Assembly: GCF_001278035.1 (NCBI RefSeq) | Contig: NZ_CP009452.1 | Location: 3,505,501 to 3,569,500, forward strand | Length of the DNA: 64,000 bases | Direction: 5' to 3' | Source: Sphingopyxis sp. 113P3 | Lineage (GTDB): Bacteria > Pseudomonadota > Alphaproteobacteria > Sphingomonadales > Sphingomonadaceae | Shown: piece by piece, positions 8,211 through 17,337 of the stretch | Numbering within the stretch: position 1 is the first letter of the stretch | Layout of the letters: the number at the start of each line of letters is the position of its first letter | The notes under the pieces: generated by a model | Database searches by the model: none | Seen by the model: the letters and a program-made list of their open reading frames with translations, nothing else | What the model was told of the DNA's origin: nothing | Made by a program: the position numbers and the translations under genes

Positions 8211-11200
8211 ATCTCGGCATTTCCGGTCGCCTCACCAGGGCCACCATTGCCTCGCCCTTGACGCCGCTGTTCCTTCTCGCGGCGATCGCCGTTGGTCTGC
8301 TGGCCCTTCTTTCCATCCCCCGGGAAGAGGAGCCGCAGATCAGCGTGCCGATGGTGGACATTCAGGTGATGGCCCCCGGCCTCTCCGCCGCCGACGCGAC
8401 CGAGCTGGTGGGTATCCCGCTCGAGACGATCGTCAAGAGCGTCGACGGCGTGGAGCATGTCTATACGCAGGCGCAGGACGACGGCGTGATGGTGACGGCG
8501 CGCTTCCTCGTCGGATCGAACCCCGAAGACGCAGCGATCCGCATCGAGGAGAAGCTGCGCGCCAATTGGGACAGGAAACCCGTCGGCATCCCCGATCCCA
8601 AGGTGACGGTGCGCGGTATCAACGATGTTCCCACGGTAGTCTTGACCCTCACGCCCAAGCCGGGAGCCGCAGGCCAGTGGAACGACGCGAGCCTCTACGA
8701 GCTGGCCTCGAAGCTGCGCACCGAGATCGCCAAAGTCGATAATGTCGGCATCAGCTTCCTCGTTGGCGGACGCCCCGAGGAAATCCGCATCGCACCCGAT
8801 CCTGCGAAGCTGCGCCAATATGGCGTGCCGCTAGGCAGCGTGATCGAGGCGGCGAGCCAGGCCAATCGCAGCTTCCCGCTGGGCAATATCCGCGAGGACG
8901 GCAAGGCGGTGGGCGTGACCGCGGGCCGCACGCTGTCGTCGGCGCAGGAAGTGGGATTGCTTACCGTGCGGTCCGGCGCTGGCGCCCCTGTCTATCTGCG
9001 CGACGTTGCCAGCGTCACGCAGGGGCCGCGCGAGGATCAGGCCCGCGCGTGGCGCTGGTCGAAGTCGGACAATGGGGCCGAGAACGGCAAATGGCATTCT
9101 GCGCCTGCCGTCAGCATCGCTTTCGCCAAGCGGGCCGGGGCCAATGCCGTTGTCGTTTCCGACGCCATCCTTGAGCGCGTCGACAGCCTGAAAGGCAAGC
9201 TGATCCCCGATGACGTCACGGTCGCGGTCACGCGCAACTATGGCGAGACGGCGAACGAGAAGGCAAACGAGCTGCTGTTCCATCTGGCGCTGGCGACCGT
9301 TTCGATCGTGGTGCTGATCGGCTTCGCGATCGGGTGGCGCGAGGCCGGTGTGACCGCCGTGGTCATCCCGACGGCGATCCTGCTCACCATGTTCGCGTCG
9401 AACTTGATGGGCTACACGATCAACCGCGTCAGCCTGTTCGCGCTCATCTTCTCCATCGGCATCCTCGTGGACGACGCGATCGTCATGATCGAGAATATCG
9501 CCCGCCATTGGGCGATGGACGATGACCGCAGCCGCGCCCAGGCGGCGATCGAGGCGGTGGCCGAAGTCGGCAATCCGACCGTGGTCGCCACCTTGACCGT
9601 GGTCGCGGCGCTGCTTCCGATGCTGTTCGTGTCGGGATTGATGGGGCCGTATATGGCGCCGATCCCGGTCAACGCTTCGGCCGCGATGATCTTCTCGTTC
9701 TTCGTCGCGGTCGTGATCGCGCCGTGGCTGATGATCCGCTTTGCCCGCAAGACGCTGGCAGCGGGCCACGGCCACGATGAAAGCGGCGGCAAGCTGGGGC
9801 AGCTCTATGCCCGCGTCGCGCATCGCGTGATCGACACACGCACGTCCGCGCGCAACTTCCTGATCGGCGTCGGTGTGGCGACGCTGGTCGCCTGTTCGAT
9901 GTTCTACTTCAAGGCTGTGACCGTGAAGCTGCTTCCCTTCGACAACAAGTCGGAGGTTCAGGTGGTGGTCGACATGCCGGAAGGCACCGCGCTCGAAAAT
10001 ACGGGCCGCGTGCTGGAAGACGTTGCCGGCATCGTGCGCGGCCTGCCCGAAGCAACGTCTATGGAGGCCTATGTCGGCACATCGGCGCCGTTCAACTTCA
10101 ACGGCCTTGTCCGGCACTATTTCCTGCGCTCGCAGCCCGAACAGGGCGACGTCATGGTGACGCTGCTGCCCAAGGGCGAGCGCAGCCGGTCGAGCCACCA
10201 GATCGCGCTTGACCTGCGCCAGCGGTTGAAGGCGCTGAAGCTCCCTGAAACCGCGTCGATCAAGGTGGTCGAGACGCCTCCGGGGCCGCCCGTGCTCGCG
10301 ACCTTGCTCGCCGAGGTCTATGGCCCCGATGCGGCCACGCGCGAAAAAACGGCGACGGAGCTTGAGAAAATTTTCAAATCCGTCCCCTTCATCGTCGACG
10401 TCGACAACAGTTTTGGAACGCCGCGGCCCAAGTTGCGTCTCGACATCCAGCGCGACCGCATCGACTATTATGGCCTCTCGCAGCGCCAGATCGCCGACAG
10501 CATCGGAATGCTCATGGGGAGCCAGACGGTCGGCTATGCGCCGCGCGGCGATGGCCGCACGCCGCTTCCGATCACCATCGCGCTCGAACAGAAGGACCGG
10601 AGCTGGACGCAGGCCTTGTCGAGCACACCCGTCGCGCAAACGCCGGGCGGCCAGCTCATCGACCTGGGCGCGGTCGTCGATGCTCGCACCGAGACGGGAA
10701 GCCCCGCCATCTTCCGCCGCGATGGTCGCTATGCCGACATGGTGACGGCCGAGCTTGCCGGGGCCTATGAAGCGCCGATCTACGGCATGTTGGCCGTCGA
10801 TCGCGCCGTGGACGACCATGATTGGGCGGCCCAGGGGCTGGTGAAGCCGCAAATCCGCCTCAATGGGCAACCCGAGGATGAAAGCGTGCCGTCGATGCTC
10901 TGGGACGGCGAATGGGAGATCACCTGGGTCACATTCCGCGACATGGGCGGGGCCTTCATGGTCGCCTTGCTGGGGATCTACATACTCGTCGTCGCGCAGT
11001 TCAGGAGCTTCCGCCTGCCGCTGGTCATCCTGACTCCGGTGCCGCTGACCCTTGTCGGCATCGTCATCGGGCATATGCTGTTCCGCGCGCCGTTCACCGC
11101 GACGTCGATGATCGGCTTCATCGCGCTCGCCGGCATCATCGTGCGAAACTCTATCCTGCTGGTCGACTTCATCAGGCATTCGGCAACGCCCGACAAATCC

Positions 11201-11425
11201 CTGCGCGATGTCCTGCTCGAAGCGGGAACGATCCGGTTCAAGCCGATCGTCCTCACCGCCGCCGCGGCAATGATCGGCGCGGCCGTCATCCTGACCGACC
11301 CGATCTTTCAGGGGCTCGCTATTTCGCTGCTGTTCGGCCTTGCGTCCTCGACGCTGCTGACCGTGCTGGTTATTCCGGCCATTTACATTGTGCTCCGAGA
11401 TGATGGGAAGCCTGCAACCAGATGA
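8207..11425 (+). CDS. RND-family efflux permease (AcrB/MdtB-like)
   Basis: A 1072-residue inner-membrane pump of the resistance-nodulation-division family, of normal full length. The first membrane helix starts at about residue 17 (TPLFLLAAIAVGLLAL). The proton-relay region in TM4 shows ILVDDAIVMIENIARHW. Two large periplasmic loops follow TM1 and TM7, and the second half ends in FQGLAISLLFGLASSTLLTV. It overlaps the adaptor gene by 4 bases and the ArsR gene by 4 bases, so all three are translationally coupled. The IPREEEP and GIPLETIVKSVDGVEHV motifs place it with HAE1-like pumps, not CzcA metal pumps. Genomic context points to sulfur-related or electrophilic compounds, which is inference only. 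Confidence 0.92.
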   Translation: MNLGISGRLTRATIASPLTPLFLLAAIAVGLLALLSIPREEEPQISVPMVDIQVMAPGLSAADATELVGIPLETIVKSVDGVEHVYTQAQDDGVMVTARFLVGSNPEDAAIRIEEKLRANWDRKPVGIPDPKVTVRGINDVPTVVLTLTPKPGAAGQWNDASLYELASKLRTEIAKVDNVGISFLVGGRPEEIRIAPDPAKLRQYGVPLGSVIEAASQANRSFPLGNIREDGKAVGVTAGRTLSSAQEVGLLTVRSGAGAPVYLRDVASVTQGPREDQARAWRWSKSDNGAENGKWHSAPAVSIAFAKRAGANAVVVSDAILERVDSLKGKLIPDDVTVAVTRNYGETANEKANELLFHLALATVSIVVLIGFAIGWREAGVTAVVIPTAILLTMFASNLMGYTINRVSLFALIFSIGILVDDAIVMIENIARHWAMDDDRSRAQAAIEAVAEVGNPTVVATLTVVAALLPMLFVSGLMGPYMAPIPVNASAAMIFSFFVAVVIAPWLMIRFARKTLAAGHGHDESGGKLGQLYARVAHRVIDTRTSARNFLIGVGVATLVACSMFYFKAVTVKLLPFDNKSEVQVVVDMPEGTALENTGRVLEDVAGIVRGLPEATSMEAYVGTSAPFNFNGLVRHYFLRSQPEQGDVMVTLLPKGERSRSSHQIALDLRQRLKALKLPETASIKVVETPPGPPVLATLLAEVYGPDAATREKTATELEKIFKSVPFIVDVDNSFGTPRPKLRLDIQRDRIDYYGLSQRQIADSIGMLMGSQTVGYAPRGDGRTPLPITIALEQKDRSWTQALSSTPVAQTPGGQLIDLGAVVDARTETGSPAIFRRDGRYADMVTAELAGAYEAPIYGMLAVDRAVDDHDWAAQGLVKPQIRLNGQPEDESVPSMLWDGEWEITWVTFRDMGGAFMVALLGIYILVVAQFRSFRLPLVILTPVPLTLVGIVIGHMLFRAPFTATSMIGFIALAGIIVRNSILLVDFIRHSATPDKSLRDVLLEAGTIRFKPIVLTAAAAMIGAAVILTDPIFQGLAISLLFGLASSTLLTVLVIPAIYIVLRDDGKPATR

Positions 11426-11745
11426 TGCCGCTCGATACGCCCTTCGCGCTCCTCGCTCAGCACGCCGCCCAAGCGGCGAGCGTGCTGAAGCTGCTCGCCA
11501 ATGAACAGCGCTTGCTGATTCTGTGCCGGTTGACGCAGGGTGAATTTGCCGTTGGGCAGATGGTGGAGCTGTGCGAGCAATCGCAGTCCAGCGTTTCGCA
11601 GCACCTTGGAAAGCTGCGTGAAGGTGGCCTAGTCAAGACCCGCCGAGACGGCACGACCATCTACTACAGCCTTGCCGACGAGGACGTTCGCAAGCTGATC
11701 GACATGCTGTGCGACCGCTTCGGGCCGGCTGCTGGGCAGTCCTGA
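11422..11745 (+). CDS. ArsR-family regulator with three cysteines, probable persulfide sensor
   Basis: A 107-residue winged-helix ArsR/SmtB repressor. The recognition helix region is SSVSQHLGKLREGGLVKTRR, followed by the wing GTTIYYSL. Cysteines are at 35 (LILCRLTQGE), 51 (ELCEQSQ) and 97 (DMLCDRF). The Cys35-Cys97 pair lies in helices comparable to the two reactive cysteines of SqrR and BigR, which form a tetrasulfide on exposure to sulfane sulfur and then release DNA. Metal-binding ELCVCDL-type motifs are absent. It overlaps the RND gene by 4 bases, which suggests autoregulation of the operon, with the 6734-6755 palindrome as its probable operator. The sensing chemistry is inferred from cysteine spacing. 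Confidence 0.85.
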   Translation: MMPLDTPFALLAQHAAQAASVLKLLANEQRLLILCRLTQGEFAVGQMVELCEQSQSSVSQHLGKLREGGLVKTRRDGTTIYYSLADEDVRKLIDMLCDRFGPAAGQS

Positions 11746-11754
11746 GAAATCCCG

Positions 11755-12366
11755 ATGCGCCGCGTGGTCCTTCCGTTGCTCTCTGGTCTGGCGTTATCGG
11801 CCTGTGCGCCGCACGAGCTGGGTGACGATCGGGCAAGGATGGCCGAGGAAGCGCAAGCACGATCCGAGATCCTGGCCGATCGTTTCCAGAAGGAATTGCT
11901 GAGCGCGCTTACGGCCGCGATGGCGGCCGAGGGGCCGCAAGGTGCTATCGGCGTCTGTTCGAGCATCGCCCCGGCACTTGCGGCGCAGCTCTTGGAGGAA
12001 AGTGGAGCGAGTGTGCGACGCACCGCGCTCAAGACCCGCAACCCCGCCGCCAAGGCCGATGCGACGGAGCAGCGCGTCATGGCGAGCTGGACCGCCGCGC
12101 CGATCGACGATGAAGGTCGACCCAAGCGCTGGACGGCACGGGAGGGCGGCGAATATCGTTATATGCGCGCCATACCCACCATGCCGATGTGCCTTGCCTG
12201 TCATGGCGAAAACATCGCGCCCGAAGTGACGGCGGCGATCCGCGCGCATTATCCCGAAGATCAGGCGACGGGCTTTGCACCGGGCCAGCTTCGCGGAGCC
12301 TTTTCGATTCGGTGGGAGGATGCCGCCCTGGCGCGCGCGATCAGGAACGGGGGTGGAGGCCAATGA
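11755..12366 (+). CDS. DUF3365 (Tll0287-like) heme-binding lipoprotein
   Basis: A 203-residue exported protein. A lipoprotein signal ends in LSAC with Cys17. A helical region follows, then a single c-type heme motif CLACH (Cys146, Cys149, His150) near the C-terminus. This arrangement is the DUF3365/Tll0287 domain, a heme-containing PAS-like sensor or redox fold. It starts 9 bases after the ArsR stop and overlaps the next gene by an ATGA, so it is part of the rhodanese-RND operon. Its job there is unknown. A periplasmic redox or sulfur-sensing function beside the pump is possible. Confidence 0.75.
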   Translation: MRRVVLPLLSGLALSACAPHELGDDRARMAEEAQARSEILADRFQKELLSALTAAMAAEGPQGAIGVCSSIAPALAAQLLEESGASVRRTALKTRNPAAKADATEQRVMASWTAAPIDDEGRPKRWTAREGGEYRYMRAIPTMPMCLACHGENIAPEVTAAIRAHYPEDQATGFAPGQLRGAFSIRWEDAALARAIRNGGGGQ

Positions 12367-13127
12367 GGTCAGGCGCTCTTGTCCGTCTGTCGGCGCTTAT
12401 CCTTGCCGGCCTTCCCGTGACGGCCGCGGCCGAACCGACCGATCTTGTCATTCGCGTCATCAGCGAAGGCGGCAAATTCGTCGGCACGTCGATGGGCGGG
12501 GCCGAGATCATCCTCCGCGACGTGCGAAGCGGCGAAGTGCTCGCACACGGCCGCACGGCGGGATCGACCGGCGACACGGCCCGGATCATGACGGGAGGCC
12601 CGCGCGGCACGCCGCTTGCCGACGAGGCATCGGCCGCCTTCAGGACGCGGATCGACATCGACGAACCGAGGTTGGTCGAAGTCGAGGCTTATGGCCCGCT
12701 CGCACAGCCACAGGCAGCGGTGCGCGTCACCGCCCAGCGCTGGATCGTGCCGGGACGACCCGCGACGCAGGGCGATGGCTGGGTTCTCGAACTGCCCGGC
12801 CTCGTGGTCGATCTTGTCGAACCGGCTGCGCACCAGCGCGGCGGCGTAGGCGCGGGCGTGCGGCTCGCGGCCAACGTCGCCTTGATGTGCGGTTGTCCGA
12901 TCGAGCCTGGCGGTATCTGGGATGCGGCGCGCTATGACGTGCGGGCCACGATCCTACGCGACGGTCGGCCCGCCGGCGAGGTCCGCCTGTCCTATGGCGG
13001 CCGAACCGGCTATTTCACCGGCGCATTCCCTGCTGACATGGCTGGCGCCTATGCCGTTACCGTGACGGCCATCGACACCAAGACCGGCGCGACCGGCGTC
13101 GACGCGAGCAGTATCCTCGTTCCCTGA
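12363..13127 (+). CDS. Secreted protein of unknown function
   Basis: A 254-residue protein with a clear signal peptide (MRSGALVRLSALILAGLPVTAAA, cleavage near residue 23). The rest is beta-rich with two repeats resembling carbohydrate- or immunoglobulin-type folds, and it has a CGC pair in NVALMCGCPIEPGG. I recognise no catalytic motif. It overlaps the heme lipoprotein by 4 bases and is the last gene of the rhodanese-RND operon. It probably works in the periplasm with that lipoprotein. I cannot name a family. Confidence 0.65.
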   Translation: MRSGALVRLSALILAGLPVTAAAEPTDLVIRVISEGGKFVGTSMGGAEIILRDVRSGEVLAHGRTAGSTGDTARIMTGGPRGTPLADEASAAFRTRIDIDEPRLVEVEAYGPLAQPQAAVRVTAQRWIVPGRPATQGDGWVLELPGLVVDLVEPAAHQRGGVGAGVRLAANVALMCGCPIEPGGIWDAARYDVRATILRDGRPAGEVRLSYGGRTGYFTGAFPADMAGAYAVTVTAIDTKTGATGVDASSILVP

Positions 13128-13390
13128 TCCCGCCGATCCGACGCCACCACCGGCCAGTGAGGCTCACTTCCAGTCGGTAAGTGCTTCGAGCCTGTCAAAG
13201 TCGATCCCGCCATGCCAGTCCCCTCGGGTCTGACGCCAGCAGCAGTATCCAAGGAAAAACTCTTCGCGCGTCTCGAATAGAAAATGTGCCCAACTGATAC
13301 TCAGAACGTCGTCTGATGGGGTGGACGCCCCCCGACGGCATCTATGTGCCAAGGTAGGTGTTGCAGAACACCTATGAGAAGGAGGCGTCC

Positions 13391-14422
13391 ATGGCAGAGG
13401 TTATCACGATCGGGTTGGATATCGCAAAGAATGTCTTTCAGGCTCACGGCGCGGATGCTGGGGGCCACCAGGTTTTTAGCCGACGGATTGCACGCGGAAA
13501 GGTGCTGGAGTTTTTCGCTGGACAGCCAAAGTGCCTTGTGGCGCTGGAGGCCTGCGGCGGGGCACATCATTGGGCCCGCGAGTTGATACGCATGGGCCAC
13601 GAAGTGAGGCTGATCCCACCGGCCTATGTGAAGCCTTTCGTAAAGCGCCAGAAGAACGATGCAGCCGATGCTGAGGCGATCTGCGAGGCAGTGCAGCGGC
13701 CAAGCATGCGGTTTGTAGCGGTGAAGAGTGAGGAGCAGCAGGCCTCAGCGCTGGTATTCCGCACACGGGATCTGCTGGTTCGTCAGCGTACGCAAACTAT
13801 CAACGCGATCCGCGGGCACATGACAGAATACGGGTGGGTGGCTCCGAAAGGGCCTTCCTGGGTGACAGTGCTTGGCGAGCTGATTGATGACGAGGGCGGG
13901 GCATCACTGCCGGATGCGGCGCGGGAGATGTTCCGGATTATGCTCGACCTGCTCGAGAAACTCGATGATCAGATCGCTGACCTCGACAAGGAAATTACTC
14001 GGCGCGCCCGTGAAGATGAAGTTGCGCGCCGACTGATGACCATTCCAGGCATCGGACCGATTGCGGCGACTGCGATCGCGGCATTGGCACCAGCAGCACA
14101 AACGTTCAAACGTGGTCGTGACTTTGCTGCCTGGCTTGGGCTCACACCTCTGCAGAAATCAACGGGTGGAAAGACGAAGCTGGGTCGAACATCCAAGATG
14201 GGCGAACGTACGCTGCGGCGATTGCTGATCATCGGCAGCAGTTCGGTGATCCTGCATGCGAGCAGGCGCGGGGCGCCCGAAGGATCATGGCTCGACGGGA
14301 TGCTGGCGCGCAAACCGCGCATGTTGGTCACAGTCGCACAGGCGAACAAGACGGCGCGCATCGTCTGGGCGCTGCTCATGAAGAACGAGGATTACAGGGC
14401 TCCGGTGGCGGCAGCGGCATAA
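13391..14422 (+). CDS. IS110-family (IS1111 group) DEDD transposase
   Basis: A 343-residue recombinase from the ATG at 13391, which has GGAGG at 13380-13384 upstream. The N-terminal RuvC-like DEDD domain begins TIGLDIAKNVFQAHG with the first catalytic Asp at residue 10. ALEACGGAHHWAREL carries the Glu, and KNDAADAEAICEA carries the following acidic residues. The C-terminal transposase_20 domain shows MTIPGIGPIAATAIAAL and the serine region LIIGSSSV. A 7-bp stem (AGGTGTT, GCAG loop, AACACCT at 13356-13373) lies just upstream. The gene looks intact and the element may be active. Confidence 0.9.
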   Translation: MAEVITIGLDIAKNVFQAHGADAGGHQVFSRRIARGKVLEFFAGQPKCLVALEACGGAHHWARELIRMGHEVRLIPPAYVKPFVKRQKNDAADAEAICEAVQRPSMRFVAVKSEEQQASALVFRTRDLLVRQRTQTINAIRGHMTEYGWVAPKGPSWVTVLGELIDDEGGASLPDAAREMFRIMLDLLEKLDDQIADLDKEITRRAREDEVARRLMTIPGIGPIAATAIAALAPAAQTFKRGRDFAAWLGLTPLQKSTGGKTKLGRTSKMGERTLRRLLIIGSSSVILHASRRGAPEGSWLDGMLARKPRMLVTVAQANKTARIVWALLMKNEDYRAPVAAAA

Positions 14423-14664
14423 GCCAGGCAGCCATCAGAGGTCGTCGGAGGACGACAAGCGGTCGAAGGAGGGTATGGCGCAACAGTCGGCAAGACGGGG
14501 TCGGAAAACCAGGAAATGTTCTTGTGCCTTGAGCACGCTCGTCTGATCTGGATCCGATCCGCGAACTCCCATACGGGCCCGCAGCTAATGTCGCTGCACT
14601 ACGAGGCCGGACAGATGGCAGCATCCGATCTACGCGCAATCATACCCAAATTACCGCTTGCGTT
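14423..14664 (+). ncRNA. Candidate bridge-RNA region of the IS1111 element
   Basis: This 3' non-coding tail lies between the transposase stop and the right terminal repeat. In IS1111-group elements the guide RNA is encoded here. Small inverted repeats are present, such as GTCGTCGG/AGGACGAC near 14440. The RNA itself is inferred from family knowledge and was not demonstrated by a fold. Confidence 0.3.
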
Positions 14665-14904
14665 CGTCGGGGCGTCCACAGATGACATTTCGCCAAACGC
14701 ACCGCCAAGGGCCAGGTCGCCCCAATGCGCCAGTTCCGGATATAGGACACGGAGCTTCGCGATTTCGGCGCGGGTTTCGTCGGAATACTCGCCGGGGTCT
14801 GTTTCATGCCCGGGCCGCACAAAGATCGACGCATCAAAAACAAACTTGGTCATACTTCATTCCTTCAGGCCCTCGCTTTCGACGCTACGAGGAGCTTCCT
14901 TGTA

Positions 14905-15324
14905 TCACACGCGGCCTCGATCTTGTTCGCGTTCCAGGCATCGCTTGAACGCCGGAAGGTGGCGCTCGCGCGAGGCGGCTTGCAGATTTTCCATGACCTG
15001 TCGCGCGGCAGGATCGTCGATCATTGGAATCAGCCGATCGTAGAGCGCTATATTTTCGATCTCGCCTTCGACGGCGCTTTCGCAAGCCTCTTTCAACGTC
15101 GCCGGCGCCGATACCTTTCCGGTCCACGGATTTGGCGGAACGGTCAGCCCAAGGCGCCGGAGCTGGCGTTCGAGCGCCGAAGCGTGGCGTTGTTCGGCCT
15201 CGATTATGTTGGAGAAGGGCCGGACCGGGCCGAACTTGGCGATCACGGCCGCATAGGTCGCCTCCGCCTTCCGCTCGTCGTCGAGCGCGTCGAGCAGGAT
15301 CTTCGCCAGCTCTATCGAAGCCAT
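14905..15324 (-). CDS. Ferritin-like DUF2202 protein
   Basis: A 139-residue helical protein from the ATG at 15324, which follows AAGGACA. It shows the ferritin-like pattern of DUF2202: ALDDERKAEATYAAVIAKFG in the first helix pair, EAEQRHASALERQL in the second, then AVEGEIENIALYDRLIPMI and RERHLPAFKRCL. The ExxH and E/H residues could bind a di-iron centre. An extra 15 upstream residues are possible but poorly supported. It sits between the interrupted small gene and a divergent catalase, which fits an iron or peroxide stress role. Confidence 0.8.
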   Translation of the reverse strand: MASIELAKILLDALDDERKAEATYAAVIAKFGPVRPFSNIIEAEQRHASALERQLRRLGLTVPPNPWTGKVSAPATLKEACESAVEGEIENIALYDRLIPMIDDPAARQVMENLQAASRERHLPAFKRCLEREQDRGRV

Positions 15325-15478
15325 CGCCTTGTCCTTACGCCGTTGGAGATTCGGACGGCAGTCTAGCATGCTTACAGAATTACCCTATCTTTGTATTGAG
15401 GCTTAGCCAGTTCAGCGTATGATTGGCTGTTCGCAGGGAGTCGGCGGACTGCCGCCCTGCCGGAGAGGGAGAGCAGCC

Positions 15479-16999
15479 ATGCCAGATACCAATAATGCTA
15501 CCGGATCGACGATGAGCACTGGCGCGCCGGCGCCGAGCGACCGCAATTCGCTAACCATCGGGGCCGATGGCCCTATCCTGCTGCACGATGTTCATTTCCT
15601 CGAGCAGATGGCGCACTTCAATCGCGAGAAGGTTCCCGAGCGCCAGCCCCACGCGAAGGGATCGGGCGCTTTCGGTGTGTTCGAGACGACCGAGGACGTT
15701 TCCGCCTACACGCGCGCGGCCTTGTTCCAGAAGGGCGCTTCGACCGAAATGCTCGCGCGTTTTTCGACCGTCGCGGGCGAGGCGGGCAGTCCCGACACCT
15801 GGCGCGACGTGCGCGGCTTCAGCCTCAAATTCTACACCAGCGAGGGCAATTACGATCTCGTCGGCAACAACACGCCGGTCTTCTTCATTCGCGACACGAT
15901 GAAGTTTCCGCATTTCATTCGCAGCCAGAAGCGGCTCCCCGATTGCGGCCTTCGCGACAATCATATGCAATGGGACTTCTGGACGCTGAACCCGGAATCG
16001 GCCCATCAAGTCACTTATCTCATGGGCGATCGCGGCTTGCCGCGGACTTGGCGCAACATGAACGGCTACGGCTCGCACACCTATATGTGGATCAACACCC
16101 AGGGCGAGAAATTCTGGGTCAAATATCACTTCCACAGCAATCAGGGCACGGCCGAGTTCACCAATGCCGAAGCGGCGGCGATGGCGGGAGCCGATGCCGA
16201 TTATCACCGCCGCGACTTGTTCGAGGCGATCGCGCGCGGCGACCATCCGAGCTGGACGCTGTTCGTGCAGATCATGCCCTATGTGGAAGCGAAGACCTAC
16301 CGTATCAATCCGTTCGATCTCACCAAGACCTGGCCGCACAAGGACTATCCGCTCATCAAGGTCGGCACGATGACCCTGAACCGGAATCCCGAAAATTTCT
16401 TCGCGCAGATCGAGCAGGCGGCCTTCTCGCCGGGGAACACGGTGCCGGGCATTGGCCTCTCGCCCGACAAGATGCTGCTGGGCCGCGCGTTCGCCTACAA
16501 TGACGCGCAGCGCAACCGGATCGGGACGAACTTCCACCAGCTCCCCGTCAACCAGCCCAAGGTGCCGGTGAACAGCTATATGTTCGACGGACAGATGGCC
16601 TATCAGCACAGCGGCAATGCCCCGGTCTATGCGCCCAATAGCGGCGGACGGAGCTGGGCCGACGAAACCGGGCCGGTGGCCGATGGCTGGGAAACCGATG
16701 GCGACATGGTGCGGCAGGCCTACACGCTTCGGGCCGATGATGACGATTTCACGCAGCCCGGCATCTTAGTGCGTGAAGTCTTCAATGACGCGCAGCGCGA
16801 TCGGCTCGTGGATACGGTCGCCGGCAGCTTGCTTGGCGGTGTCCGCTCGCCGGTGCTGGAACGCGCCATCGACTATTGGAAAAGCGTCGACGCCGATGTG
16901 GGCCGCCGCATCGAGGAATGCGTGCGCGCTGGCGCGGCTCCTGCGCCAGCTCAGGGAATGGGCGAAGGCTCCGAGCAACACGCCGCCCCGGTTTCCTGA
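15479..16999 (+). CDS. katA: Monofunctional heme catalase
   Basis: A 506-residue clade-type catalase that converts hydrogen peroxide to water and oxygen in the cytoplasm. It begins with the family signature [20 protein letters not shown] followed by [15 protein letters not shown], which holds the distal histidine. [19 protein letters not shown] holds the conserved Asn region, and [20 protein letters not shown] carries the heme-ligand tyrosine near the C-terminal third. The ATG at 15479 follows GAGAGGGAGAG. A start 20 codons upstream is less likely. A strong terminator follows. It lies divergently from the DUF2202 gene. Confidence 0.93.
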   Translation: MPDTNNATGSTMSTGAPAPSDRNSLTIGADGPILLHDVHFLEQMAHFNREKVPERQPHAKGSGAFGVFETTEDVSAYTRAALFQKGASTEMLARFSTVAGEAGSPDTWRDVRGFSLKFYTSEGNYDLVGNNTPVFFIRDTMKFPHFIRSQKRLPDCGLRDNHMQWDFWTLNPESAHQVTYLMGDRGLPRTWRNMNGYGSHTYMWINTQGEKFWVKYHFHSNQGTAEFTNAEAAAMAGADADYHRRDLFEAIARGDHPSWTLFVQIMPYVEAKTYRINPFDLTKTWPHKDYPLIKVGTMTLNRNPENFFAQIEQAAFSPGNTVPGIGLSPDKMLLGRAFAYNDAQRNRIGTNFHQLPVNQPKVPVNSYMFDGQMAYQHSGNAPVYAPNSGGRSWADETGPVADGWETDGDMVRQAYTLRADDDDFTQPGILVREVFNDAQRDRLVDTVAGSLLGGVRSPVLERAIDYWKSVDADVGRRIEECVRAGAAPAPAQGMGEGSEQHAAPVS

Positions 17000-17009
17000 T
17001 CCAGCGACC

Positions 17010-17041
17010 GCCCTGGCCGCTCGCATCGCGGCGGCCAGGGC
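17010..17041 (+). terminator. Rho-independent terminator after catalase
   Basis: GCCCTGGCCGC (17010-17020) pairs perfectly with GCGGCCAGGGC (17031-17041) across a 10-base loop and is followed by TTCATTTC. It lies 10 bases after the catalase stop codon. Confidence 0.75.
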
Positions 17042-17070
17042 TTCATTTCAATGCAATCCGACCGATTTCG

Positions 17071-17259
17071 TCAGCGTCTCGGGCAAGTGTTGATGCCGAG
17101 CAACGAATAGATGGGGCACATACCGACAAGCCCGGTCAGCAACGGAACGACGCCGATCCACCCCCACGCAGAGCGCGGACCGACGAAGACCAGTGCGATC
17201 AGAACAAGGCCGACGATCACCCTCAACAGTCGGTCTATGGTGCCTTCATTTCGGAACAT
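17071..17259 (-). CDS. DUF2892 family inner membrane protein
   Basis: A 62-residue two-helix membrane protein beginning MFRNEGTIDRLLRVIVGLVL and ending GLVGMCPIYSLLGINTCPRR. This is the common DUF2892 type with the conserved NxGxxDRxxR start and CPxY...C tail. The cysteines in MCPIY and NTCP are conserved in the family and may bind sulfur or metal. It is the second DUF2892 protein in the island, the other being at 5193. It lies downstream of dps on the same strand. Function is unknown. Confidence 0.82.
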   Translation of the reverse strand: MFRNEGTIDRLLRVIVGLVLIALVFVGPRSAWGWIGVVPLLTGLVGMCPIYSLLGINTCPRR

Positions 17260-17337
17260 TCCAATTCCTCCTTATCATTGCGGGTGATCCGGCGCGGCCG
17301 CGATTGGGCGCGGTCATGCCCTGTCGCCCATTCCGCC

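Larger units (their letters stand above)
13321..14679 (+). mobile_element. IS1111-type (IS110 family) insertion sequence
   Basis: The ends are defined by imperfect inverted repeats: GTGGACGCCCCCCGACG at 13321-13337 and CGTCGGGGCGTCCAC at 14665-14679, which are complementary apart from two extra C bases. The element holds one transposase gene, a short 5' leader of about 70 bases and a 3' non-coding tail of about 240 bases. A long 3' tail plus terminal repeats is typical of the IS1111 subgroup, where that tail encodes the guide (bridge) RNA. The element splits a small gene precisely. Confidence 0.75.
13164..14853 (-). pseudogene. Small conserved protein gene split by an IS1111 element
   Basis: The 5' part (14853 to about 14681) encodes MTKFVFDASIFVRPGHETDP... 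down to AFGEMSS. The 3' part (about 13318 to 13164) continues DDVLSISWAHFLFETREEFF and ends GYCCWRQTRGDW...TDWK. The two fit in frame once the IS at 13321-14679 is removed, giving a protein of about 107 residues. GATG bases at both borders fit the target site. Each half alone reads into IS sequence and stops. I recognise no named domain, and the role is unknown. Neighbours are a ferritin-like protein and catalase. Confidence 0.75.

Noticed and set aside
8831..11179. Very long minus-strand open frame (about 780 codons)
   Set aside because: It lies entirely antisense to the RND pump gene, is rich in Arg, Asp and His as expected of a shadow frame in GC-rich DNA, and has no family motif.
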